Program-made: the position numbers and the translations under genes
Notes under the pieces: model-generated
The model's input: the letters and a program-made list of their open reading frames with translations, nothing else
What the model was told of the DNA's origin: nothing
Database searches by the model: none
NCBI RefSeq assembly: GCF_015679325.1
Contig: NZ_JADPVI010000001.1
Coordinates: forward strand, 992,001 to 1,056,000
Source of the DNA: Kaistella gelatinilytica
Lineage (GTDB): Bacteria > Bacteroidota > Bacteroidia > Flavobacteriales > Weeksellaceae
Length of the DNA stretch: 64,000 nucleotides
Reading direction: 5' to 3'
Shown here: positions 8,639 to 15,372 of the stretch, one piece after another
How positions within the stretch are numbered: the first letter of the stretch is position 1
Layout of the letters: each line of letters starts with the position of its first letter

Positions 8639-9016
8639 TTAACTTTGGTGTACAACACTTACAATCTCAATTTTTTTCTCCCCATCTTTGAAAGGCCATT
8701 CGATGACATCTCCTACTTTATTTCCTACAATTGATAAAGCGATATCGGATAAAATAGAATATTTCCCCCTCTTTACTTTTTCTAAAGCAGCAGGAACAAA
8801 CTGATAATTTTTCTCCTGGTTATTCGAGAAATCTTTCAGCCTCACCAAACTGTTAACGGTTACAACATCGGCCGGAAGTTCTTTTCGCAAAACCTGTTTT
8901 GCCCCTTTCAATTGTGCCAACAGAATTTCTTCTTCTTGCGCGGTTACTTGTTTTCTTCTTAAATGATCTTTTATAAGATCATAAACTCCAGTTGTTAAAA
9001 CGATACTATTTGTCAT
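8639..9016 (-). CDS. GreA/GreB C-terminal-domain (Rnk-like) transcription factor
   Basis: 125 residues from ATG 9016 (MTNSIVLTTGVYDLI); the frame begins 7 codons earlier at a less likely start. The C-terminal half has the GreA/GreB FKBP-like domain (VVTVNSLVRLKDF, QFVPAAL, YSILSDIALSIVGNKVGDVIEWPFKDG). The N-terminal part is a short helical region rather than the long coiled coil of true GreA, as in Rnk-type regulators that bind RNA polymerase without strong cleavage activity. No -7 box lies close upstream; the best one is at 9325, giving a leader of about 300 nt that holds a mini-ORF and hairpins. Confidence 0.85.
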   Translation of the reverse strand: MTNSIVLTTGVYDLIKDHLRRKQVTAQEEEILLAQLKGAKQVLRKELPADVVTVNSLVRLKDFSNNQEKNYQFVPAALEKVKRGKYSILSDIALSIVGNKVGDVIEWPFKDGEKKIEIVSVVHQS

Positions 9017-9156
9017 AATATTTTTTATTTGAAACATTCTTTTTTGAAAAAACTTTTATACAGACTTAGGCATTAAAACGCACTCCAAAAACTGGAATTT
9101 TATTTTATGCAAAAAGCTAAATCGAAAAAGAAATCGGTAATGATGATTATTTAATA

Positions 9157-9200
9157 TACGGTGTAAAACGCCCTGCCCTAAGTCGTGACAGGGATCTTAG
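9157..9200 (-). promoter_or_regulatory. Hairpin-rich leader segment between mini-ORF and GreA-like gene
   Basis: Several short complementary segments crowd here: GGTGT/ACGCC (9160-9172), CCCTG/CAGGG (9171-9193) and CTAAG/CTTAG (9178-9200). The last two interleave and cannot both form simply, which would suit alternative folds. On the minus strand the CCCTG/CAGGG hairpin directly follows the mini-ORF stop and precedes a short T run (GTTTT), so an attenuator is possible. No known riboswitch class recognised. Confidence 0.35.
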
Positions 9201-9307
9201 ATAAACTCTTTCGAATTTTTCAAGAAAATATCATCGTTAAGATATGACAACAACAAAGAAAGTCCCAGTGGGAATTTTTTCTTCGAAAATAAGGAAATTG
9301 TTGTCAT
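9197..9307 (-). CDS. Possible 36-residue small protein or leader peptide
   Basis: ATG at 9307 opens a 36-codon frame beginning MTTISLFSKKKFPLGLSLLL and ending with SKEFI and TAA. The ATG lies 13 nt after the start site predicted from a good -33/-7 promoter at 9325-9356, which is the main evidence. The middle is hydrophobic with consecutive Leu/Ser codons (CTT TCT TTG TTG TTG TCA). It is followed by hairpins and, ~180 nt later, the GreA-like gene, so it may be a leader peptide or an independent small membrane protein. The start also lies in an exact 10-bp inverted repeat (9244-9253 / 9298-9307), which could instead mark a structured RNA. Confidence 0.4.
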   Translation of the reverse strand: MTTISLFSKKKFPLGLSLLLSYLNDDIFLKNSKEFI

Positions 9308-9324
9308 TTTTTATTATTGAATGG

Positions 9325-9356
9325 CAAACATACGCCTTATATATGACAAAAGCAAA
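9325..9356 (-). promoter_or_regulatory. Promoter (-33 and -7) reading toward the mini-ORF and GreA-like gene
   Basis: Minus-strand TATGTTTG (9325-9332) with TTTG (9353-9356) 20 nt upstream. Predicted transcription start is near 9320. Confidence 0.6.
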
Positions 9357-9463
9357 GTCGGATAGTTTTTCCAATGATTGATCTTCAATATTAGTCTGCT
9401 GGAATTGACCAATAGATTTTTCGTATTTAAAATATTTAGAACTTTATTCTAATTCAAAAAGGA

Positions 9464-9471
9464 TAATTTTG
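9464..9471 (+). promoter_or_regulatory. Promoter -7 box of tpx
   Basis: TAATTTTG; start site predicted near 9476, 11 nt before the ATG at 9487. It overlaps and excludes the upstream TTG at 9469 as the start. Confidence 0.65.
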
Positions 9472-9486
9472 TTTAAAATTAAAAAT

Positions 9487-10059
9487 ATGTTTTCAAAATT
9501 AGTTTTAAGTTCGTTATTATTTTTCTCGGCATTTCTATTTGCTCAAAATTCTAAAACCGCAAATACTGTTTTGTTGGGCGGAAAACCTGTTCACACCTAT
9601 TCAAAATTACCGGCAGTCAATAAGCAAGCGCCGAAATTTACTTTAACGGGTGTTGATATGAAAGATCAAAATCTGGATTCTTACAAAGGAAAATATTTGA
9701 TCCTCAACATTTTTCCGAGTGTTGATACAGGAGTTTGTTCGGCTTCAGTTCGTCATTTCAATGAGGATGCTGCTAATCTTCCAAATACGGTTGTCCTTTG
9801 TATTTCTAAAGATCTGCCTTTTGCACAGAAAAGATTTTGTGGTGCTGAAGGAATTAAAAATGTGGTCATGCTTTCAGATTTCCGTTCAGATTTCGGAAAA
9901 ATATATGGTGTAGAAATCACCGATTCTGCAATGAAAGGTCTTTTGAGCAGAGCAGTTGTGGTGATTGATCCTTCCGGGAAAATTATTTATGAAGAACAGG
10001 TTGATGATATTTCACACGAACCTAACTATGAGGCGGCGATGAAAGCGGTAAAAATGTAA
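9487..10059 (+). CDS. tpx: Thiol peroxidase (Tpx), exported form
   Basis: 190 residues from ATG 9487. An atypical 2-Cys peroxiredoxin that reduces hydroperoxides using thioredoxin. Peroxidatic Cys84 lies in FPSVDTGVCSASVRHFN and resolving Cys118 in FAQKRFCGAEG; the 34-residue spacing equals that of E. coli Tpx (61/95). Unlike the cytoplasmic enzyme it begins with a clear signal peptide (MFSKLVLSSLLFFSAFLFAQ), so it should act in the periplasm. Monocistronic with promoter and terminator. Confidence 0.94.
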   Translation: MFSKLVLSSLLFFSAFLFAQNSKTANTVLLGGKPVHTYSKLPAVNKQAPKFTLTGVDMKDQNLDSYKGKYLILNIFPSVDTGVCSASVRHFNEDAANLPNTVVLCISKDLPFAQKRFCGAEGIKNVVMLSDFRSDFGKIYGVEITDSAMKGLLSRAVVVIDPSGKIIYEEQVDDISHEPNYEAAMKAVKM

Positions 10060-10082
10060 AATACCTTTTTTCTGAAATATAA

Positions 10083-10110
10083 AAACCTGCAATTACGCAG
10101 GTTTATTTTA
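10083..10110. terminator. Terminator between tpx and the toxin remnant
   Basis: Stem AAACCTGC / GCAGGTTT with a 6-nt loop and a T-rich tail; A-rich on the other side, so it may serve both convergent units. Confidence 0.75.
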
Positions 10111-10141
10111 TGTTATGAATTTTGGTCCTACCAATTTATTT

Positions 10142-10442
10142 TTAATCTAGGATCTTTTTGTAATTCTGCTCAGGATCTTGAAAGTTCTGAAGAATTCTAA
10201 TAATTTTTAAAACATCATTCTCAACAAGGTAAATGAGTGTGTTATGTTTAGTAATTAAAATTTTGTGGTAATCAGTATCTTCATATTTTTGAAAAATGAC
10301 ATTACCTTCTAAAATTATTTCCACAATATTATAAAAAACGATCTACGAAATTATCAAACACAGTTATACTCCCCTTTTCTAATAGATAATTTTCTATTTC
10401 ATATAAATCTTCGAGTGATTCATCGGTGAATTGGACTCTCAT
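10142..10442 (-). pseudogene. Frameshifted RelE/ParE-family toxin
   Basis: From ATG 10442 the frame reads MRVQFTDESLEDLYEIENYL and stops after 37 residues at TAA (10329-10331). The other half continues in a shifted frame from about 10332 to 10142 (NIVEIILEGNVIFQKYED, then HKILITKHNTLIYLVENDV and LKIIRILQNFQDP), the typical C-terminal half of a RelE/ParE toxin. Removing one T from the six-T run (A6 at 10333-10338 on the plus strand) joins them into a ~99-residue protein of normal family length. So it is a toxin gene broken by a homopolymer indel, or a sequencing error, or slippage-expressed. Its start overlaps the antitoxin end by 23 nt. Confidence 0.75.
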
Positions 10443-10767
10443 CTTTATATTTTTGAATTCGTTTCTTTGTAGCTCCCATCACTTCATAGAAATCGTGCAC
10501 TCTACCATTTTTGAAATCCTCTTCCGAACGTTTAAAAGATTCTAAAATCTCTTCTTTCGTTTCATTTTTCCAAACTTTGGCTTCCACGGTTTTAGAAATT
10601 AGAAGAAGTTCTTCCGGAGTAAACCGTTTCTCTTTTAATTTTTTAAAGAATGTTGGTTTTTTTATTCCAGATTTCTCAATGATATAAGACATTTTGAAAG
10701 GAGAGTTTTTTATAATCTCGTCAATATTATTTGATATTTCAATATATTTTTCTATTTCTGCTGTCAT
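10420..10767 (-). CDS. Putative antitoxin with HTH domain
   Basis: 115 residues. An N-terminal helix-turn-helix is suggested by FKMSYIIEKSGIKKPTFFKKL (about residues 24-44) followed by FTPEELLLISKTV, an XRE-like arrangement. The C-terminal third is charged (EEILESFKRSEEDFKNGRV) as in toxin-wrapping tails. It directly precedes and overlaps a RelE/ParE-type toxin frame, the classic antitoxin-toxin order. It likely represses its own promoter (-7 box at 10800). The antitoxin appears intact while the toxin is frameshifted. No name recognised. Confidence 0.75.
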   Translation of the reverse strand: MTAEIEKYIEISNNIDEIIKNSPFKMSYIIEKSGIKKPTFFKKLKEKRFTPEELLLISKTVEAKVWKNETKEEILESFKRSEEDFKNGRVHDFYEVMGATKKRIQKYKDESPIHR

Positions 10768-10799
10768 AATATTATCATTTTTAGTATCAATTATTGAGA

Positions 10800-10807
10800 C
10801 AAATTTA
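10800..10807 (-). promoter_or_regulatory. Promoter -7 box of the toxin-antitoxin operon
   Basis: Minus-strand TAAATTTG; predicted start near 10795, 28 nt before the antitoxin ATG. Confidence 0.55.
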
Positions 10808-10846
10808 CTAAATTTTAGATATCAAAAGCTATCTAGGGAGCAGATT

Positions 10847-11524
10847 TTATTTAATTTTTAAAAGCAAGTTAGGATCAGGACAATTTTCTTTATAAAAATC
10901 CAGTTCCTTCGAACTGCAAACTCCAGGGTAATCCCCTTTTTTATCTTCTATATTTTTGATAATTTGCAAATGTAAATGTGGTGCATAATCTCCGTTAATT
11001 GGAGGTTTTCCTAATTCTGCAATTTTTTGACCTTTTTCTACAACCTGACCTTCCACTTTTCCCTCTAAACTTTCAAGACTTAGATGACCATACAAAGTGT
11101 AAAAAACAACTCCTTCAATTTCATGTTCTAAAATAATCGTCGGTCCATAATCTCCGAGAGAATTATTGTTTTGGAAACTGTGAATTTTTCCATTTAATGC
11201 GCTCAATACGGAAGTTCCAGCTTTGATCCAAAGATCCAAACCGATGTGAATATTTCGCTCTTCTGTATTATGATCATTAAAAGTTGTACTTCTTTTGTAG
11301 AGATTTCGTTGTTCTAAATAACCACCAAATGCAACTTTAGCTTTATTTTTTACAAGATGATTTTCTACAAATTCCTCAAACTTTTCTGAATCGGTTAGAT
11401 TTAAATCGAGTTCATCGGTATGAGAAGCAGAAAGATTGAAAGCCACGTAATCTTTGTAATCGATCGTTGAATCTATTACATAGACATTTTCTTGATTCTG
11501 TAGAATTTCTTCTAATGATTTCAT
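10847..11524 (-). CDS. M23 (LytM) family metallopeptidase
   Basis: 225 residues from ATG 11524 (MKSLEEILQ); the frame continues upstream only through an intergenic repeat. The LytM fold is shown by the zinc-site motifs NIHIGLDLW (HxxxD type), LYGHLS and the C-terminal HLHLQ, within a stretch typical for M23 peptidases (GTSVLSALNGKI, KGQKIAELG). Such enzymes cut peptidoglycan cross-bridges or serve as activators. No signal peptide is visible at this start, which is odd for a cell-wall enzyme; relatives in this group often lack one. Confidence 0.88.
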   Translation of the reverse strand: MKSLEEILQNQENVYVIDSTIDYKDYVAFNLSASHTDELDLNLTDSEKFEEFVENHLVKNKAKVAFGGYLEQRNLYKRSTTFNDHNTEERNIHIGLDLWIKAGTSVLSALNGKIHSFQNNNSLGDYGPTIILEHEIEGVVFYTLYGHLSLESLEGKVEGQVVEKGQKIAELGKPPINGDYAPHLHLQIIKNIEDKKGDYPGVCSSKELDFYKENCPDPNLLLKIK

Positions 11525-11578
11525 CTTTTTATTAAATTTCAATTTTGATTCTATTACTATTTTTAATAAACAATCTTG

Positions 11579-11660
11579 CAGCCCGACCTGAGTGGAGCTC
11601 TTTTTGCGAGGAGGAACGACGAACAAAAAAGCGGGAACGGAGGGCGGAAAAAGCTGCCCA
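11579..11660 (+). repeat. Intergenic modular repeat, copy B
   Basis: Left flank AGCCCGACCTGAGTGGA, a variable middle, and right flank GGGAACGGAGGGCGG. The flanks correspond to those of copies A (2885), C (32783, minus strand) and D (33291). It fills most of the gap between hutU and the M23 gene. More GC-rich than the surroundings; no convincing coding sequence. Confidence 0.65.
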
Positions 11661-11713
11661 AGAAAATAGGAAATAGCTTTTCGCCGAAGTGAAATGTCTG
11701 CCCAAAAAAAAAA

Positions 11714-13699
11714 TTAAAACAAATCCTCATCTACCAAATTCGGCAGCGTCACTTTCAAATTAGGCTCTATTTCCATCGCACGTTTAATAGCGAAAACGGC
11801 CCCTTCATTTCTTGCCCAAGATCTGCGGGAAATTCCATTATTGACATCCCAGAAAAGCATTGATTTTAAACGTCGGTCTGCGTCGTCACTTCCATCGAGC
11901 AACATTCCGAAACCGCCATTGATCACTTCGCCCCATCCAACTCCACCTCCATTGTGAATGGAAACCCAGGTTGCGCCACGGAAACTGTCGCCAATCACAT
12001 TCTGAATCGCCATATCTGCGGTGAATCGAGATCCATCATAAATATTAGAAGTTTCGCGATACGGAGAATCTGTTCCGGAAACATCGTGGTGATCTCTTCC
12101 CAAAACAACCGGTCCAATTTCACCATTTTTAATGGCTTTGTTAAAGGCTTCTGCGATTTTCATTCTTCCTTCCGCATCGGCATAAAGAATTCTGGCTTGA
12201 GAACCCACGACCAACTTATTTTCCTGCGCACCTTTGATCCACGTAATATTATCCTGCATTTGTTGCTGAATTTCGATTGGAGAATTTTTCATGATTTCTT
12301 CTAAAACTTCACAGGCAATTTCGTCCGTTTTCTGAAGATCTTCCGGTTTTCCACTTGCGCAAACCCAGCGGAATGGTCCGAAACCAAAGTCAAAACACAT
12401 TGGTCCCATAATATCCTGAACATAACTTGGATATTTAAATTCTCTTCCCAAAGTTGGATTTTCTGACATTACATCAGCTCCAGCTCTACTCGCTTCCAGT
12501 AAAAAAGCATTTCCGTAATCGAAGAAATAAGTTCCTTTTTCGGTATGTTTATTAATTGCCGCCGCGTGTCTTCTCAAACTTTCCTGAACTTTTTCTTTAA
12601 ATAAATCAGGATTTTCAGCCATCATTTTATTGGCTTCTTCAAAAGGAATTCCGACTGGATAATATCCTCCTGCCCACGGATTGTGAAGCGAAGTCTGATC
12701 TGAACCAATATCTATATGCAAATTTTCTTTGTCAAATTTTTCCCATACTTCAACTACATTTCCGAGATATGCCAAAGAAACTGTTTCTTTATTTTCCTGG
12801 GCTTTTCGAACTCTTTCTACCAATTCATCAAGGTTTTCATGAATTTCATCAATCCATTTTTGTTCGTGACGAATCTTTGTAATTTTAGGATTTACTTCGG
12901 CACAAACAGTGATGCAACCTGCAATATTTCCGGCTTTCGGTTGTGCGCCGGACATTCCACCTAATCCTGAAGTGATGAATAATCCACCTTTTGGTTCTTT
13001 TTTAATTTTTCTAAAAGCATTCAAAACCGTAATCGTCGTTCCATGAACAATTCCTTGCGGACCGATATACATATAACTTCCAGCCGTCATTTGTCCGTAT
13101 TGCGAAACTCCCAACGCATTCATTTTTTCCCAATCATCGGGTTTCGAATAATTTGGAATCACCATTCCATTCGTTACAACAACTCTCGGAGCCTCTTTAT
13201 GACTCGGAAATAATCCCATCGGATGTCCGGAATACATGGTCAAAGTTTGATCATCAGTCATTTCCGACAAATATTTCATCGTCAAAAGATATTGCGCCCA
13301 GTTTTGAAAAACCGCTCCGTTTCCACCGTAAGTAATTAATTCGTGTGGATGTTGTGCAACAGCGTAATCCAAGTTATTTTGAATCATCAACATAATCGAT
13401 TTCGATTGCTCAGATTTTCCTGGATATTCAGAAATTGATCTCGATTTCATCTCATAATCCGGACGAAAACGATACATATAAATTCTGCCGTATTTCTCTA
13501 ACTCTTCTCTAAATTCAGTCAATAGTTCAGCATGAAATTTGGGATCAAAATAACGCAAAGCATTTTTCAGTGCCAGTTTTTTTTCTTCTTCGGTAAGGAT
13601 ATCTTTCCGTTTTGGCGCGTGGTTGATTTGTGGATCGTATGGTTTTATGGAAGGAAGTTGATTTGGAATTCCCTGTTGAATCTGTTCTTGAAAAGTCAT
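11714..13699 (-). CDS. hutU: Urocanate hydratase
   Basis: 661 residues. Converts urocanate to imidazolonepropionate in histidine breakdown, using NAD+ as a tightly bound cofactor. Visible are the NAD-binding glycine motif SGLGGMSGAQPKAGNIAG near residue 245, VTNGMVIPNY, SDQTSLHNPWAGGYYPVG and the FDFGFGPFRWVCASG segment holding a conserved Cys. It is about 100 residues longer than the Pseudomonas or Bacillus enzymes, as in the longer Bacteroidota group. The other hut genes (hutH, hutI, hutG) are not next to it. Flanked by a repeat downstream and no clear -7 box upstream. Confidence 0.96.
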   Translation of the reverse strand: MTFQEQIQQGIPNQLPSIKPYDPQINHAPKRKDILTEEEKKLALKNALRYFDPKFHAELLTEFREELEKYGRIYMYRFRPDYEMKSRSISEYPGKSEQSKSIMLMIQNNLDYAVAQHPHELITYGGNGAVFQNWAQYLLTMKYLSEMTDDQTLTMYSGHPMGLFPSHKEAPRVVVTNGMVIPNYSKPDDWEKMNALGVSQYGQMTAGSYMYIGPQGIVHGTTITVLNAFRKIKKEPKGGLFITSGLGGMSGAQPKAGNIAGCITVCAEVNPKITKIRHEQKWIDEIHENLDELVERVRKAQENKETVSLAYLGNVVEVWEKFDKENLHIDIGSDQTSLHNPWAGGYYPVGIPFEEANKMMAENPDLFKEKVQESLRRHAAAINKHTEKGTYFFDYGNAFLLEASRAGADVMSENPTLGREFKYPSYVQDIMGPMCFDFGFGPFRWVCASGKPEDLQKTDEIACEVLEEIMKNSPIEIQQQMQDNITWIKGAQENKLVVGSQARILYADAEGRMKIAEAFNKAIKNGEIGPVVLGRDHHDVSGTDSPYRETSNIYDGSRFTADMAIQNVIGDSFRGATWVSIHNGGGVGWGEVINGGFGMLLDGSDDADRRLKSMLFWDVNNGISRRSWARNEGAVFAIKRAMEIEPNLKVTLPNLVDEDLF

Positions 13700-13841
13700 G
13701 ATTAAATATAGATTTATGAATTAATCTTGTCAAGGTTCAGAACCATAACAAGCTTTCGGTTACGAAGTTTTAAAGATATTCAAATTAGAAAATACAAAGC
13801 AAAAAAAAGAGGAAAAAGCATTTCTTCCGCATTTTCAGCCA

Positions 13842-13870
13842 CAAAAAAAACCTTACTAAAAAAGTAAGGC
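13842..13870 (-). terminator. Terminator of the acidic small-protein gene
   Basis: On the minus strand CCTTACT / AGTAAGG with a T-rich loop is followed by TTTTTTTT. Confidence 0.78.
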
Positions 13871-13878
13871 TGTATTCA

Positions 13879-14172
13879 TTACGACAAAAGATCTTCATTC
13901 TTTTCTTCATGATCATCTTCGTTATCGCTGAGACTGTAATAATTATTTTCTTCGTCTTCAGATCCAATTTCTTCCATGTCGTCATCGGCACTAGCGCCGG
14001 GAACATCTAAATTTTCGTCCAGATCACTCTCCTCCATTGATTCTTTGGTAATTGGATTTCCGTTTCCATCTAAAGATATATGATCTTCCTGATTAAAAAT
14101 GTCATTTTCAGGATTATAGTTCATTTGTTTCAATTTTTCATCTTGCTCCCAAGTGTTGTCTTCTGGTGTCAT
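13879..14172 (-). CDS. Small acidic protein of unknown function
   Basis: 97 residues from ATG 14172 (MTPEDNTWEQDEKLKQM). Strongly acidic, with Asp/Glu-rich stretches (DLDENLDVPGASADDDMEEI) and no signal peptide or membrane segment, probably disordered. A short HISLDGNGNPI block recalls QHDAEGNIIK in the other small acidic protein at 14944-15195, so the two may be distant relatives; this is weak. Own terminator. It is divergent from the riboswitch-thioesterase unit. Confidence 0.7.
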   Translation of the reverse strand: MTPEDNTWEQDEKLKQMNYNPENDIFNQEDHISLDGNGNPITKESMEESDLDENLDVPGASADDDMEEIGSEDEENNYYSLSDNEDDHEEKNEDLLS

Positions 14173-14320
14173 AATATTTGGTTTAGTGTATTTAAAATGC
14201 GACAAAAATGAGTCCAAGCTTTCTTTTAAATGAAATTAAAATCACATTTTGAATTCGTTCTAGAATTTATTTTCAAATAAAGAAGACTATTCACGTACTG
14301 ATAATGATGTTGAAAAACGA

Positions 14321-14328
14321 TATATTTG
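14321..14328 (+). promoter_or_regulatory. Promoter -7 box of the riboswitch-thioesterase transcript
   Basis: TATATTTG; predicted start near 14333, exactly where the riboswitch sequence begins. Confidence 0.65.
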
Positions 14329-14332
14329 CCAT

Positions 14333-14430
14333 TGAAAAGGGTGAATCGTGTGAAAATCACGAACTGTCGCGCAACCGTAATTCAGCGAAATGAAAAGTCG
14401 GATCCTCAAAAACTTTCGCGATTTGAAGTA
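14333..14430 (+). promoter_or_regulatory. Cobalamin (B12) riboswitch-like element
   Basis: The order of conserved segments is that of the cobalamin family: AAAAGGGTGAATC, the hairpin CGTG/CACG (14347-14361), AACTGTCGCGCAACCGTAA, and AGTCGGATCC near 14396. A following hairpin ACTT/AAGT exposes TCGCGA, complementary to the TCGCG of the first loop, as required for the L5-L13 kissing contact. It lies between a -7 box and the ATG of an acyl-CoA thioesterase. A further hairpin at 14430-14451 may belong to the expression platform, but there is no T-run terminator, so translational control is more likely. Ligand subtype not resolved. Confidence 0.82.
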
Positions 14431-14487
14431 GAAAATTATTGACGATTTTCTGTTCATTTCAATTATTAATATTTTAATTCAATAACA

Positions 14488-14898
14488 ATGAACTACGAAG
14501 AAAAAATTCAAAATTCAGAAACCCACGTTTTCAAAGTCGTTTTCCCGAATATTACAAACCATCACAATACCATGTTTGGTGGAACAGTAATGGAAATGAT
14601 GGATGAAGTGGCTTTTATGACCGCTACCCGATTTGCGAGAAAATCTTTTGTTACGGTAAGTTGTGACCGTATCGATTTCAAAAAACCGATTCCTGCAGAT
14701 ACTTTAGTGGAGTTAATTGGTCGCGTAAAATATGTCGGAAACTCCAGTTTAAAAGTAAATGTAGAAGTTTATGTCGAACAGATGTATGATGACATTAGAG
14801 AAAGAGCAGTTTCAGGCGATTTTACTCTGGTCGCGATCGGTGCAGATAAGAAACCCATTAAAATATTTGAAAGAGAAGAGATAGCCAACCAACTGTAA
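14488..14898 (+). CDS. Acyl-CoA thioesterase, hotdog fold (YciA/BFIT type)
   Basis: 136 residues, one hotdog domain. Motifs: FPNITNHHNTMFGGTVMEMMDEVAFMTA (Asn/His and the catalytic Asp-Glu helix), RKSFVTVSCDRIDFKKPI and LIGRVKYVGNSSLKVNVEVYVE. Such enzymes hydrolyse acyl-CoA to free acid and CoA in the cytoplasm; chain preference cannot be told. The 155-nt leader carries a cobalamin-type riboswitch, so expression should fall when B12 is abundant. Terminator directly after, so it is the only gene on this transcript. Confidence 0.92.
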   Translation: MNYEEKIQNSETHVFKVVFPNITNHHNTMFGGTVMEMMDEVAFMTATRFARKSFVTVSCDRIDFKKPIPADTLVELIGRVKYVGNSSLKVNVEVYVEQMYDDIRERAVSGDFTLVAIGADKKPIKIFEREEIANQL

Positions 14899-14902
14899 AT
14901 TA

Positions 14903-14933
14903 AAAATCCACTAAATAGTGGATTTTATTTTTT
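14903..14933. terminator. Terminator between thioesterase and small acidic protein genes
   Basis: Perfect stem AAAATCCACTA / TAGTGGATTTT with a 2-nt loop as drawn, followed by TATTTTTT; symmetric enough to act both ways. Confidence 0.85.
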
Positions 14934-14943
14934 GCTTTTAAAT

Positions 14944-15195
14944 TTAAATATCATCTTCCAAATCGCGGTTTTTATTATCTTCCCAAGCGTCGTCGTAGGC
15001 TTTCTTCTGATTTTTCCAGGCTTCAGGTGGAACCGCATTCTCCGCAACTTTTATAATATTTCCCTCTGCATCATGTTGAACTCCAAATTTTTGATCCGGC
15101 AAATTCTGTTCTGAATAATTTGACAATGGTTCATTTGGGTTTAAAATCTCATTATTATTGATTTCTTCGCTATTACTACCTTTATTTTCATTCAT
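14944..15195 (-). CDS. Small hydrophilic acidic protein of unknown function
   Basis: 83 residues from ATG 15195 (MNENKGSNSEEINNNEIL). Asn/Glu-rich N-terminal half, then QKFGVQHDAEGNIIKVAENA and an aromatic-acidic tail (YDDAWEDNKNRDLEDDI). No signal or membrane segment. Convergent with the thioesterase and divergent from ftsK. Function unknown. Confidence 0.65.
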   Translation of the reverse strand: MNENKGSNSEEINNNEILNPNEPLSNYSEQNLPDQKFGVQHDAEGNIIKVAENAVPPEAWKNQKKAYDDAWEDNKNRDLEDDI

Positions 15196-15350
15196 GATTT
15201 TGAATTTTAATTGTGATCGAAATAGATTCAAATATTATTCCGAAGCCTTAGAAAAATCTGCTCAATTTCTGAAAAAGAAGGTAAAATTCTTTGTAAAAAA
15301 AACGCTGAAAAATTCTGTCTATTCGCTGAAAAAATCTTAAATTTTATTAT

Positions 15351-15358
15351 TAAATTTG
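15351..15358 (+). promoter_or_regulatory. Promoter -7 box of ftsK
   Basis: TAAATTTG; predicted start near 15363, 10 nt before the ATG. Confidence 0.62.
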
Positions 15359-15372
15359 CCCTCATTGACATT

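Noticed and set aside
9160..9200. H-type pseudoknot resembling a small riboswitch
   Set aside because: CCCTG/CAGGG and CTAAG/CTTAG interleave, but the connecting loops (2, 6 and 2 nt) are too short for a stable knot, and no known consensus is matched.
9150..9310. 6S RNA
   Set aside because: The outer stem encloses only 64 nt, too short for a typical 6S bubble, and the promoter signal is on the opposite strand. Kept as a structured region only.
10142..10324. A separate 60-residue gene starting at 10324
   Set aside because: It is the C-terminal half of the frameshifted toxin and has no promoter or start context of its own.
14149..14480. TPP, SAM or tetrahydrofolate riboswitch instead of cobalamin
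   Set aside because: The AACTGTCGCGCAACCGTAA block and the GTGAAAATCAC hairpin fit cobalamin and do not fit those classes.
15158..15340. Small plus-strand frame before ftsK ending in a Lys-rich stretch
   Set aside because: It overlaps the minus-strand acidic protein and has no promoter box; composition follows the AT-rich background.
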